A stretch of DNA of 41,313 nt from Verrucomicrobiia bacterium (lineage in GTDB: Bacteria > Verrucomicrobiota > Verrucomicrobiia > Limisphaerales > UBA9464), in NCBI GenBank assembly GCA_019634635.1, contig JAHCBB010000040.1:1-41313 (forward strand). Direction: 5' to 3'. A model generated the notes under the pieces. The model saw only the letters and a program-made list of their open reading frames with translations, had not been told where the DNA came from and made no database searches. Positions 7,859 through 15,548 of the stretch are shown here, piece by piece. A program made the translations under genes and the position numbers. Position 1 is the first letter of the stretch. Every line of letters begins with the position of its first letter.

Positions 7859-9280
7859 TCAGGACGCCTTCTTCCTCGCAAACACGTGGGTGGCGTGCCC
7901 CAAAAAGGCCTCAGCGGATTCCATCAGCGTCTCCGAGAGGGTCGGATGCGGGTGCACGATGGCGGCGAGGTCCTCGGCCGTTGCGCCCATCTCCACCGCG
8001 ACGGCGCCCTCGCCGATCAACTCCCCGGCACCATGCCCGACAAGACCCACGCCCAGGACGCGATGGGTCCCGGGTTCCAGAACGAGCTTGGTGAGGCCGT
8101 CCACGCGGTCGTACGTCAGGGCCCGTCCGCTGGCGCCCCATGGGAACTTGCCGATCTCGATCGCGATGCCCTTCTGCCGCGCCTCCTGCTCGGTCAGGCC
8201 GACCCACGCCACCTCGGGGTCGGTGAACACCACCGCAGGGACCACGTAATCGCGGTTCACTGCGCTCCCTTCGCCCGCCAGGTTCTCCACGGCGATGCGC
8301 GCCTCCTTCGAGGCCTTGTGCGCGAGCAGCACCCCGCCGGCGATGTCGCCAATCGCCAGGATGTTGGGGTCCTGGGTGACCATTCGCTCGTCCACCTGGA
8401 TGAAGCCCTTGTCGTCCCGGGTGACCCTGGTGTTTTCCAGGCCGAGGTCTTCGCCGTTGGGCACGCGTCCGACGCTCACCAGCACCCGGTCGTAGAGCTC
8501 CTCCACCGTCTTGCCCTCGAACTCACTGACCACCCGGATTTGCTTTCCCGAGGTGGACATCTTCAAGACACGCGCCTTCAAGCGGACCTCGTGAAACGCC
8601 TTCCGGGCGTACTGGGCCACCGGACGCACCAGATCGGGGTCGGCACCCGCAAGAATGCTCTCCAGCGCCTCGATGACCGTCACCTTGGAGCCCAGCGATG
8701 CGTACACCGTTCCCAACTCCATCCCGATATAGCCGCCGCCGATCACCAGGAGGTTCTCCGGGATGTCGGGGACCTCCAGCGCCTCGGTGGAAGTCATGAT
8801 TCGCGGATTGCCGAGGTCGAAGGCCTTGGGCAGGGCCGGACGGGACCCCACGGCGATGATGGCCTTCTGGAATCGAAGGAACTGCTGCCCCTGGGGGCTT
8901 TCCACGCGCAGGGTCTGGGAATCCTCGAAGTGGCCGCGTCCGGTCATGACCGTGACCCCGCGCATTCGGGCCAGACCGGCGATGCCCGCCCCCAGTTTTT
9001 CGAGGATGCCGTTCTTCCACGTCCGGAGTTGATCCAGGTGGATCGTGGGAGGGCCGAACACGATGCCTCGATGCGCCGACTCGCGGGCCGCCTGGATGCC
9101 GTGGGCTGCGTTGAGCAGGGCTTTGGAGGGGATGCAACCCCGGTTCATGCACACACCGCCGAGCCGGGACTCGCGCTCGATGAGGGTCACCTTCCGCCCG
9201 AGATCCGCTGCGTAAAACGCAGCGGCATACCCGCCGGGACCGGCGCCGATGACCACAATGTCCGTTTCGATCGGTTCCAT
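7859..9280 (-). CDS. lpdA: Dihydrolipoamide dehydrogenase (E3)
   Basis: This FAD flavoprotein reoxidises dihydrolipoyl groups of 2-oxoacid dehydrogenase complexes and makes NADH. It has 473 residues, the usual length. It shows the FAD site GAGPGG (12-17), the redox pair Cys44/Cys49 in GGVCMNRGCIPSK (family consensus GGTCLNxGCIPSK), the NAD-binding GGGYIGMELG segment, the second FAD motif AIGDIAGG, and the C-terminal HPHPTLSE with the catalytic His and Glu. The start at 9280 gives MEPIETDIVVIGAGPGG, the standard beginning; 44 more codons upstream are open but would run into the E2 gene. The E2 gene is 49 bases upstream on the same strand, so the two are probably co-transcribed. No E1 gene is present nearby. 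Confidence 0.95.
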   Translation of the reverse strand: MEPIETDIVVIGAGPGGYAAAFYAADLGRKVTLIERESRLGGVCMNRGCIPSKALLNAAHGIQAARESAHRGIVFGPPTIHLDQLRTWKNGILEKLGAGIAGLARMRGVTVMTGRGHFEDSQTLRVESPQGQQFLRFQKAIIAVGSRPALPKAFDLGNPRIMTSTEALEVPDIPENLLVIGGGYIGMELGTVYASLGSKVTVIEALESILAGADPDLVRPVAQYARKAFHEVRLKARVLKMSTSGKQIRVVSEFEGKTVEELYDRVLVSVGRVPNGEDLGLENTRVTRDDKGFIQVDERMVTQDPNILAIGDIAGGVLLAHKASKEARIAVENLAGEGSAVNRDYVVPAVVFTDPEVAWVGLTEQEARQKGIAIEIGKFPWGASGRALTYDRVDGLTKLVLEPGTHRVLGVGLVGHGAGELIGEGAVAVEMGATAEDLAAIVHPHPTLSETLMESAEAFLGHATHVFARKKAS

Positions 9281-9329
9281 GGAATCAGTTGGGGATCCGT
9301 GATGACCAGTGTTTGCGGCGTTTCCCGGA

Positions 9330-10625
9330 TTACAGGCGCACCCAGTCCTCGGGGAACTCCTGAAGGGCCCGGACGAAGTCCACCGTGAACCGTGCGGCGC
9401 TGCCACCGTCAATCACCCGATGATCGTAGCTCACCGCCAGCGGCAGAAGCGGGCGGGCCTCAATGGTTCCCCCGGAGGTCACCACCGGGCGCTGCGCCGT
9501 CCGGCCAAGGCCCAGAATGGCCACCTCGGGCTTGTTGATGATCGGCGTGAAATGGCCGCCACCGATGGCTCCCTGATTGGAAACGGTGAAGGTGCCGCCC
9601 TTCATGTCGTCGGGCCCCAGTTTCCGGTCGCGCGCCCGCGCAGCGATGGAGGCCAGTTCCGCCGCCAGCTCCTTCAGGGACTTCCGGTCGGCGTCGCGGA
9701 TCACCGGCACGAGCAACCCCGCCTCGGTATCCACGGCAATGCCGATGTGATAATGCTGCTTGAGCACCAGCGTGTCCGTGACCTCGTTGAGGCTGGCGTT
9801 GAAGATCGGATGCTTTTGCAGCACCGACACCAGAGCCTTGAGGAGAAACGGGGTCGGGGTCAGGCGCACGCCGGCGGCCTCGTAGGCCGGGCGATAACGG
9901 GCACGAAGCGCCTCGATGTGCGAGAGGTCGGCGTCGTCGAACTGGGTGACGTGCGGCAGCGACACCGCGTTCTCCACCATGCGCGCCGCGATCACCTTGC
10001 GCAGGGCGGACAGCGGCTGGCTGGTCACGGGGCCAAACAGCGAAAAATCCTGGCCAACCGGGGCGAAGACCAGCCCCTTGGGTTCGTCCGCGTGGCGTCC
10101 CGCCCGGGCCACGCCGCGCTCGAGACGCGCCACGTACCGGGCCAGGTCGCTGAGCAGCACACGGCCGCCGCTGCCGCTGCCCTGGACGCGGGACAACCGG
10201 ATTCCGAGCTCGCGGGCCACCTTTCGCACATACGGCGATGCCGCGGGATCCGGGCCCGTGTCCGCGCCATCGTCGGCATCCGGTGGCAGGTCCTCGTCGT
10301 CCTCCACCGGCAGCGGCGCGCGCGGGGCGGACGCCTTTGGAGCTGCAGGCTTGGGGGCGGCGGTGGCCGGTGCCTTTGGGGCCTCTGCGGCGGCGTCCCC
10401 TCCGACGGTGATCAGCAGCGCCCCGACGGACACCTTGTCGCCCTCCTTCACGTGCACCGCGGAGACCGTGCCGGCGACCGGCGTGCGGATGGGAGCCACC
10501 GCCTTCTCCTGCTCCAGTTCGAGGATGGTCTGATCGGCAGTCACCTGGTCCCCGACCTTGACCAGAAGGGTGGCCACCGTGCCCGAATCCCCGGATTCAC
10601 CAACCTTAGGCAGCTTGACGTCCAT
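9330..10625 (-). CDS. Dihydrolipoamide acyltransferase (E2) of a 2-oxoacid dehydrogenase
   Basis: The 431-residue protein has the E2 domain order. One lipoyl domain (1-75) carries Lys41 in LELEQEKAVAP as the lipoylation site. An Ala/Pro-rich linker follows, then a peripheral-subunit-binding domain (SPYVRKVARELGIRLSRVQGSGSGGRVL, near 170-200), and a C-terminal catalytic domain ending in SYDHRVIDGGSAARF with the catalytic HxxxDG motif. E2 transfers an acyl group from E1-bound thiamine diphosphate to CoA; the pyruvate complex is likely but branched-chain is possible. A single lipoyl domain with GDSGTVATLLVKVGD is closer to pyruvate dehydrogenase E2 types. It is followed by lpd. The ATG at 10625 is chosen for the MDVKLPKVGESG start. 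E1 must be encoded elsewhere. Confidence 0.9.
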   Translation of the reverse strand: MDVKLPKVGESGDSGTVATLLVKVGDQVTADQTILELEQEKAVAPIRTPVAGTVSAVHVKEGDKVSVGALLITVGGDAAAEAPKAPATAAPKPAAPKASAPRAPLPVEDDEDLPPDADDGADTGPDPAASPYVRKVARELGIRLSRVQGSGSGGRVLLSDLARYVARLERGVARAGRHADEPKGLVFAPVGQDFSLFGPVTSQPLSALRKVIAARMVENAVSLPHVTQFDDADLSHIEALRARYRPAYEAAGVRLTPTPFLLKALVSVLQKHPIFNASLNEVTDTLVLKQHYHIGIAVDTEAGLLVPVIRDADRKSLKELAAELASIAARARDRKLGPDDMKGGTFTVSNQGAIGGGHFTPIINKPEVAILGLGRTAQRPVVTSGGTIEARPLLPLAVSYDHRVIDGGSAARFTVDFVRALQEFPEDWVRL

Positions 10626-10637
10626 AATTTCGAAATT
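10626..10637. promoter_or_regulatory. 12-base perfect palindrome directly upstream of the E2 start
   Basis: AATTTCGAAATT reads the same on both strands and touches the E2 start codon (10623-10625). It is an AT-rich island in very GC-rich DNA. A regulator-binding site or a leader hairpin is possible, but a single short palindrome without a loop is weak evidence and could be chance. Confidence 0.2.
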
Positions 10638-10890
10638 CGAGTCTGTCGAAGGGGCCCGGGCCGGCAAAGCAATTTCAGGGCCCGGCCACGGGATCCCCAT
10701 CAAAGCCCAGCGAACACCAAAACAGCGGCCCCGCAACCCGGCGTGGCCGGCCTCCCGCGGCGCCGCGGAGATTCATGCGACGCCCACCAGATGTCGAGGC
10801 GTCTCCCTGAAAACTCCGGAATCGAGGTCAATCAGCCTGTCAATCGGCCTTCCTCCGACTGCATCGGTTCGCTACCCTTCCAAGCCTGCC

Positions 10891-11805
10891 ATGAGCCCGC
10901 ATACCTCTCGTCGTCAATTCCTTCGCAGTGCGCTGGCCGTCCCGTTGATGTCGGCCGGGTGCGGATTCGGGATTCGGGCCGCCGAGTCCTTTGAGCGCAC
11001 CGGGCCTCCCCGCCTGCGCATCGGGCTTGCGGCGTACTCCTTCCGCGATGACTTCAAGGCCGGGCCGGAGGGCGCCCCGGCGCGGATGGACATGTTCCGG
11101 TTCCTCGATTACTGCGCGACCCACGACTGCGACGGCGCCGAGTTGACCAGCTATTACTTTCCTGAAGACCTGACGGATGGGTACCTCGCCCGCGTCCGCC
11201 GTCATGCGCATTTGTGCGGGGTCACCATCAGTGGCACAGCGGTCGGCAATGACTTCTGCCATCCGCCCGGACCGAAACGAGGCGCCGAGATCGCCGGGGT
11301 GAAGCTCTGGATCCAGCGGGCCGCTATCCTGGGCGCCCCGCACATCCGCGTCTTTGCTGGAGGCCCCCACGGCCAGCCCCTGCCGGTGGCCAAACGCCTG
11401 TGCATCGAGGCGCTGGAGGAGTGCGGCGACGTCGCGGGCCGCCATGGCATCCTGCTCGGTCTGGAAAACCACGGCGGCATCGTGGCGGAGGCGGACGACC
11501 TGGTAGACATCATTCGCAGCGTGAAATCCCCCTGGGTGGGCATCAACCTCGACACCGGCAACTTCCACACGGGCGACCCCTACGCTGACCTTGCGAAGTG
11601 CGCACCGTACGCGGTGAACGTGCAATTCAAGGGACTGATGAGCCGTCGCGGCCAGCGGACACCGGAACCCGCCAACTACGGGAGAGTTTTTCAGATCTTC
11701 AAGGACGCCCGGTACCAGGGGTGGGTGATCCTTGAGTACGAGATGCCCGAGGATCCGTGGGAACGCGTGCCCGTAATGCTGGCAGCGATGCGGGCGCACT
11801 GCTGA
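10891..11805 (+). CDS. Tat-exported sugar phosphate isomerase/epimerase family protein
   Basis: The 304-residue protein starts with a twin-arginine signal (SRRQFLRSALAVPL, about 6-19). It continues as a xylose-isomerase-like TIM barrel (AP endonuclease family 2 fold): GLAAYSFRDDF, CDGAELTSYYFPEDL, HIRVFAGG, a metal-ligand glutamate in LLGLENHGG, the NLDTGNFH strand with Asp and His ligands, and a final ILEYEMPED with the last glutamate. Such proteins are very common in Verrucomicrobiota and Planctomycetes, where they are thought to act on sugars, inositols or hydroxypyruvate outside the cytoplasm. The substrate is not predictable. I chose the ATG at 10891 because it begins the Tat signal; the open frame extends upstream to 10558 without domain content. 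It is divergent from the E2 gene. Confidence 0.85.
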   Translation: MSPHTSRRQFLRSALAVPLMSAGCGFGIRAAESFERTGPPRLRIGLAAYSFRDDFKAGPEGAPARMDMFRFLDYCATHDCDGAELTSYYFPEDLTDGYLARVRRHAHLCGVTISGTAVGNDFCHPPGPKRGAEIAGVKLWIQRAAILGAPHIRVFAGGPHGQPLPVAKRLCIEALEECGDVAGRHGILLGLENHGGIVAEADDLVDIIRSVKSPWVGINLDTGNFHTGDPYADLAKCAPYAVNVQFKGLMSRRGQRTPEPANYGRVFQIFKDARYQGWVILEYEMPEDPWERVPVMLAAMRAHC

Positions 11806-11846
11806 CGGGTGCCGCCGCGGTCTGCGGTGAGTCTGTCCGCGTCCGC

Positions 11847-11955
11847 GGTAGGGCGAGCCTCCCGGCGAGCCGTACGGCCGACTGCCAGCCAGGCTTGTGA
11901 GGACTCCACAAGTTGGCCCGGTGGAGCCACCATTGACCTGTCCCTCTGTCACCCC
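11847..11955 (+). repeat. Degenerate direct repeat, copy 1
   Basis: Copy 1 begins GGTAGGGCGAGCCTCC, continues GCGAGCCGTACG (11865-11876), and ends in GGCCCGGTGGAGCC...CATTGACCTGTCCC...TGTCACCC (from 11915). The same blocks recur in order 136-139 bases later. The middle part is less conserved. It lies wholly between genes and has no coding potential that I can see. Confidence 0.7.
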
Positions 11956-11982
11956 ATCGCCGCGGCATCCACCCCCACCACC

Positions 11983-12094
11983 GGTGGGGCGAGAGTCCTC
12001 GCGAGCCGTACGCGGGTGGAGTCCCCACAGGCCCGGCATCAAATTGCCCGCATGGCCCGGTGGAGCCCCCATTGACCTGTCCCCCTGTCACCCG
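11983..12094 (+). repeat. Degenerate direct repeat, copy 2
   Basis: Copy 2 begins GGTGGGGCGAGAGTCC, has GCGAGCCGTACG at 12001-12012, and ends with GGCCCGGTGGAGCC at 12054 followed by CATTGACCTGTCCC and TGTCACCC. The terminal 40-base block differs from copy 1 at only a few positions, while the centre has diverged. This could be a dispersed intergenic element of the genome rather than a local duplication; only a genome search would tell. Confidence 0.7.
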
Positions 12095-12254
12095 TCCCCT
12101 TGCCACCCCCCCAGCAGGCCTGGCTTGCAGTTGAACGTACAACTCGGCGGGACTCCCACCGGCAAGGGCGCCGGGCGGAGGGTAAGTCGGGGTTTCGGGC
12201 TTCCGAGGGGTGCTTGCCCTGCACCGTTCGCTGCGGCAGGGTGGGCGGCGGTTC

Positions 12255-13490
12255 ATGACGCGGGGGTTTCCCAGTGGATTTGATTGGCGGCGGCTCCGCT
12301 CGCCAATGGTGGTCGCGCTGGTGCTCTCAGTGCTCCTGCACCTCTACTCATGGCTGATGGTCCTCCTGTTGCAGGCAGGGCTGCGCGACGGGTGGATTCC
12401 GGGCTGGATGCGCCCCGCCGTGGAGCCGGTCGTCGCATGGATCCGACCCCCGGATTCCGGTCAGGCCCAGCCGGCTCCAGATCCGTGGCGGGAAATTCCC
12501 CTCCAGTTCGTCGAGGTGGATCCGCTGTTGGTGACCGACGAGGCGCCTCCCGACACGTCGTTTTACTCCACTGCCAACACCCTGGCGGCGAATCCGGATC
12601 CCCCCAAAGTGGATCTGGTGGCGCCGAAGGTTGATGGACGCCAGGAGAACTCGCTGAAGACGTTTGACACCACCCAGCCCAGCACCGCTCCGCCTCCACC
12701 GGCGGCCCGGGAAGTGGTCCAGGCACCCCCGGTGCCCGAATCGCCACCTCCGCCGACACCCACCCCGACCCCGCGCGAGCTCGAGCCGGCACCGGTGACC
12801 GCAACGGCGCCGGAACCTCAGGTCGCCCGGGAGGTGCGCCCGGACCCGGAACTGCCGGTGCCGGAGACCCAACCGAAGCCGGCACCAGAGGCTCCAGTGG
12901 CAAAGCAGGCGGTCCAACCCGCCTCTCCGCCTCCGGGTGAGTTGGTGATCGCCAAGGTGGCCCCGGCGCCTGTGGAGATTCCGGTACCGGAGGTTCGCGA
13001 GTTTCAGGCGCCCCAGATTGTCCAACCGCCACAATCGGAGCCACCGGCTCCGGAACCGGTGCGACCTCGCCGGATGAAGACGCTGGCCGAGGCGCGCGCC
13101 GCCAAGGGGGCCATCGTTGGCGAGCGCATGCAACAGGAGGGGGGCGTTCAGCGCGCCGGCCTGCAGTCATCGCTCAACGTCAAGGCGTCGCCCCTCGGCG
13201 ATTACAACTACCGGATGGTCCTGGCAGTTCAGGAGCGCTGGTACCGGCTCCTGGAGGAGCGCCGGTTCGCCCTGGAACGTCAGGGGCAGGTGGTCATTAC
13301 CTTCAATCTGCACGACGACGGCACGATCACCTCGGTCACCACCAAGGACTCGAATGTTGGCGACGTGCTCTCGTTCCTGTGCGAGCTGTCGGTGTTGCAA
13401 CCGGCGCCGTTCGGACGCTGGCCTCCCGATGTCCGCAGGTTGATCGGCAGCGAGTCCATCCCCGTAACATTTACGTTCAATTACAACTGA
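12255..13490 (+). CDS. TonB-like energy-transducing protein, proline-rich
   Basis: The 411-residue protein has a short basic N-terminus, one membrane anchor (VVALVLSVLLHLYSWLMVLLL, about 19-39), and a long periplasmic Pro/Glu/Val-rich stretch (about 135-275) like the TonB spacer. A C-terminal domain of about 100 residues contains YNYRMVLAVQERWYRLLEE and a GQVVITFNLHDDGTI strand, typical of TonB/TolA-type C-termini. It is followed directly by ExbB and ExbD genes, so it probably carries proton-motive energy to outer-membrane receptors or a Tol-like system. The ATG at 12255 is preferred over 12210 since it leads straight into the anchor. The C-terminal sequence is divergent from enteric TonB, so TonB or TolA type cannot be separated by eye. 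Confidence 0.75.
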   Translation: MTRGFPSGFDWRRLRSPMVVALVLSVLLHLYSWLMVLLLQAGLRDGWIPGWMRPAVEPVVAWIRPPDSGQAQPAPDPWREIPLQFVEVDPLLVTDEAPPDTSFYSTANTLAANPDPPKVDLVAPKVDGRQENSLKTFDTTQPSTAPPPPAAREVVQAPPVPESPPPPTPTPTPRELEPAPVTATAPEPQVAREVRPDPELPVPETQPKPAPEAPVAKQAVQPASPPPGELVIAKVAPAPVEIPVPEVREFQAPQIVQPPQSEPPAPEPVRPRRMKTLAEARAAKGAIVGERMQQEGGVQRAGLQSSLNVKASPLGDYNYRMVLAVQERWYRLLEERRFALERQGQVVITFNLHDDGTITSVTTKDSNVGDVLSFLCELSVLQPAPFGRWPPDVRRLIGSESIPVTFTFNYN

Positions 13491-13491
13491 A

Positions 13492-14136
13492 ATGTCTTCC
13501 TCGCTCGCCGACGGCGGCCCGTACCTCTGGCTGCTGCTCCTGCTGTCCGTCGTGTCCCTCGCCATCGTTCTGGAGCGTGGCTGGCTGCTGCGGCGCTCAC
13601 GGGTGATGCCGCCCGCCCTGCTGACGGCCCTGGGGGCCGCGGACCCGCAGACGCTCCGCGGCGTCTGCGCGGCGGCGCCGTCCGCCCTGTCGCGACTGGT
13701 GGTCTCGGTGCTCGACCACATCCACCTCGACTGGCCGAAGGAGGAAACGGTGGGCGCCCTCCAGGTGCAGGCCCGTCGTGAGGTGACCGTGATGGAGCGG
13801 GGGTTGGTGATTCTGGAGGTCATCGTCGGCATCGCACCGCTGATCGGCCTGGTGGGAACGATCAACGGCATCATTCCCCTGTTCGTGGACTTCGGGAAGG
13901 CCATCGGCGGCGACTACGCGCTGCTGGCCAAGGGTATCGGTGCGGCCCTCAACAAGACCCTGGTCGGCCTCATGGTGGCGATCCCCACGCTGGTTGCCTG
14001 GAGTTATTTCAACAAGAAGGTCGAGGTGCTGGCGGTGGAGTTGGAGGGGCACTGCGACCAGTTGGTCCGCCGCGAATACCTGTCCGGCGGTGTCCCGTCC
14101 CGTGAATCGGACCGCACTGCGGTCCTGGCGCCATGA
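13492..14136 (+). CDS. exbB: ExbB/TolQ/MotA-type proton channel protein
   Basis: The 214-residue protein has an N-terminal membrane helix (LWLLLLLSVVSLAIVLERGWLL, about 10-31), a cytoplasmic region, and two more helices near 105-130 (EVIVGIAPLIGLVGTINGIIPLF) and 150-175 (GIGAALNKTLVGLMVAIPTLVAWSYF). The APLIGLVGTINGI and LNKTLVGLMVAIP segments are the family signature. With ExbD it forms the inner-membrane motor that couples the proton gradient to the TonB-like protein. Its start follows the tonB-like stop by one base and its stop overlaps the exbD start (ATGA), so the three genes are one operon. Confidence 0.9.
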   Translation: MSSSLADGGPYLWLLLLLSVVSLAIVLERGWLLRRSRVMPPALLTALGAADPQTLRGVCAAAPSALSRLVVSVLDHIHLDWPKEETVGALQVQARREVTVMERGLVILEVIVGIAPLIGLVGTINGIIPLFVDFGKAIGGDYALLAKGIGAALNKTLVGLMVAIPTLVAWSYFNKKVEVLAVELEGHCDQLVRREYLSGGVPSRESDRTAVLAP

Positions 14137-14561
14137 GCTTTTATCCACGCCGCCGGCGCAGCGCCCCGGCCATCATCATCATCTCCCTGATTGACGTGCT
14201 GCTGGTGATGCTGGTGTTCCTGCTGTTCACCACCACGCTCCGCAGCACGCCGGCAGTGTCCCTCGAACTTCCCGAAAGCAGCCAGTCGCCCCGCGCCGGC
14301 GCCTCCGCGGAGAAGCCGCCGCTGGTCCTCAGCATCCGCCGCGAGGCCCCGCGCTTTTTTCTGGGGGAGCGCACGCTGGAACCCGGCCGCATTCTCGCGG
14401 AACTCCAGGCCGCACGTGAGGCGGATCCGGCGGTCCGCCTCGTGCTCAGGGCCGATCGCGAGGCGGAATGGGGGGACGTCGTCCGTGTCCTGGATTTCGC
14501 CAAGCAGGCCGCGATCACCAACGTCAAAGCCTTCACCAAGGGCCCGGACGCGAAGCGGTAG
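14133..14561 (+). CDS. exbD: ExbD/TolR-type biopolymer transport protein
   Basis: The 142-residue protein has a short cytoplasmic N-terminus, one membrane helix (IIIISLIDVLLVMLVFLLFTTTL, about 13-35) with the conserved Asp of the proton path (LIDVLLVMLVFLL), and a periplasmic domain with the ExbD pattern (LVLSIRRE, LVLRADREAEWGDVVRVLDFAKQAAITNV). It overlaps exbB by four bases and completes the TonB-ExbB-ExbD operon. Confidence 0.9.
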   Translation: MSFYPRRRRSAPAIIIISLIDVLLVMLVFLLFTTTLRSTPAVSLELPESSQSPRAGASAEKPPLVLSIRREAPRFFLGERTLEPGRILAELQAAREADPAVRLVLRADREAEWGDVVRVLDFAKQAAITNVKAFTKGPDAKR

Positions 14562-14563
14562 GC

Positions 14564-14610
14564 GATTGCGGACCGACCCGGTGACGGCGGGGCGTTTGCC
14601 GGTCGCAATC
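14564..14610. terminator. Possible bidirectional hairpin between exbD and the SDR gene
   Basis: GATTGCGGACCG (14564-14575) can pair with CGGTCGCAATC (14600-14610) with one bulged base and a loop of 24. It sits between two convergent genes, where a shared terminator is expected, and overlaps the SDR stop. No T-run follows on either strand, so it would not be a standard intrinsic terminator. Confidence 0.3.
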
Positions 14611-15454
14611 AGCCGGCGGGAAATTCCGTCTCCAAACCCTCGGGTTCCCACTCGCGCAGCTCCGCCTCGCGGGCCACCAGCATTTTCCGGGTCTTGTCCA
14701 ACGCGTACTTGCCGAGCACCAGACGCAGGGGCGCACGGCCCTGGCCAACCATCCGCACGATACGGGAGGCGGCTCGGACCGGATCGCCCGGCTGTTTGCC
14801 GTCCATACGATCCAGAAACCCGGCGAAGCGTCCGGAACTGGCCTCGTAGCCGGGGATCTGCCGGGTGGCCCGGTCGAGGGAGCGACCGATGAAGTCGGTG
14901 CGGAAGGGGCCCGGGACCACCAGCGTCACCTTGACGCCAAAGGGGCCCAGTTCGAGGCGCAGCGACTCGGTGACGGCCTCGAGGGCCGCTTTGGCGCCGC
15001 CGTAAACGGAGAACCCGGGATAATTGGCGATCGCCGCCGCAGCGCTGAAATTGATCAGGTGGCCGGATCGCTGGGTCCGGAGCACGGGGAGCGCGGCGCG
15101 GATCACGCGCAGGGGGCCAAGGAGGTTCGTGTCCAGATTCCGGGCGATCTGGTCGTCGTCGTACTCCTCCAAGGCGCCCACGAGTCCGTAACCGGCGTTG
15201 TTGACGATGACGTCGAGACGGCCCCAACACCGAGCCGCCCCGGCCACTGCCGAGGATACGGACTCCGGCTTCGTGACGTCCAAGGCAGCCGTGCGAACGG
15301 AATCCGGTGCACGATTGGTGAGATCTTCCAGGGACTGCGGGTTCCGGGCCGTCGCCACCACGCGGTGTCCGGCCGCAACGGCCTGCTCCACGAGGCAGCG
15401 TCCGAACCCGGAAGATGCCCCTGTGACCAGCCAGATGAGCGAGGTGCTTTCCAT
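14609..15454 (-). CDS. Short-chain dehydrogenase/reductase (SDR)
   Basis: The 281-residue protein has a Rossmann fold with the cofactor motif TGASSGFG (11-18), the NNAG motif (IVNNAGYGLVG), an active-site Ser in NFSAAAA, and the YxxxK pair in VYGGAKAALE. These are classical SDR features for an NAD(P)-dependent oxidoreductase. The C-terminal part (DFIGRSLDR..., then PxxAASRIVRMV) resembles the group that reduces ketones or acts on retinol-like or steroid-like substrates, but the substrate cannot be told. ATG 15454 gives MESTSLIWLVTGASSG; the open frame upstream is low-complexity. It is convergent with exbD and 94 bases downstream of the beta-helix gene. Confidence 0.88.
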   Translation of the reverse strand: MESTSLIWLVTGASSGFGRCLVEQAVAAGHRVVATARNPQSLEDLTNRAPDSVRTAALDVTKPESVSSAVAGAARCWGRLDVIVNNAGYGLVGALEEYDDDQIARNLDTNLLGPLRVIRAALPVLRTQRSGHLINFSAAAAIANYPGFSVYGGAKAALEAVTESLRLELGPFGVKVTLVVPGPFRTDFIGRSLDRATRQIPGYEASSGRFAGFLDRMDGKQPGDPVRAASRIVRMVGQGRAPLRLVLGKYALDKTRKMLVAREAELREWEPEGLETEFPAG

Positions 15455-15548
15455 GTGCACGCCGGCAACGCCAGCATGGATGGGTGGACCGGAAGGCGGA
15501 GGTGTCAAGGTGGCCGCAATGTCAGCCGGCGCGCCCCGCCCGCCCCAC

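Larger units (their letters stand above)
11806..12254. other. Intergenic region carrying a degenerate duplicated element
   Basis: This 449-base gap separates the sugar isomerase from the TonB-like gene. It holds no convincing gene. Its main content is the two-copy repeat listed separately, a C-rich run near 12080-12115 (CCTGTCCCCCTGTCACC...), and a near-palindrome GTTGAACGTACAAC around 12130. No T-rich terminator hairpin is evident. Confidence 0.6.

Noticed and set aside
6463..10994. Long plus-strand frames opposite aroB, MFS, lpd and E2
   Set aside because: The opposite-strand genes have unmistakable catalytic motifs, while these frames have no recognisable domain.
12040..12120. Possible CRISPR-like or short tandem array near the C-rich run
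   Set aside because: Only two long degenerate copies exist, with no regular spacers and no cas genes.
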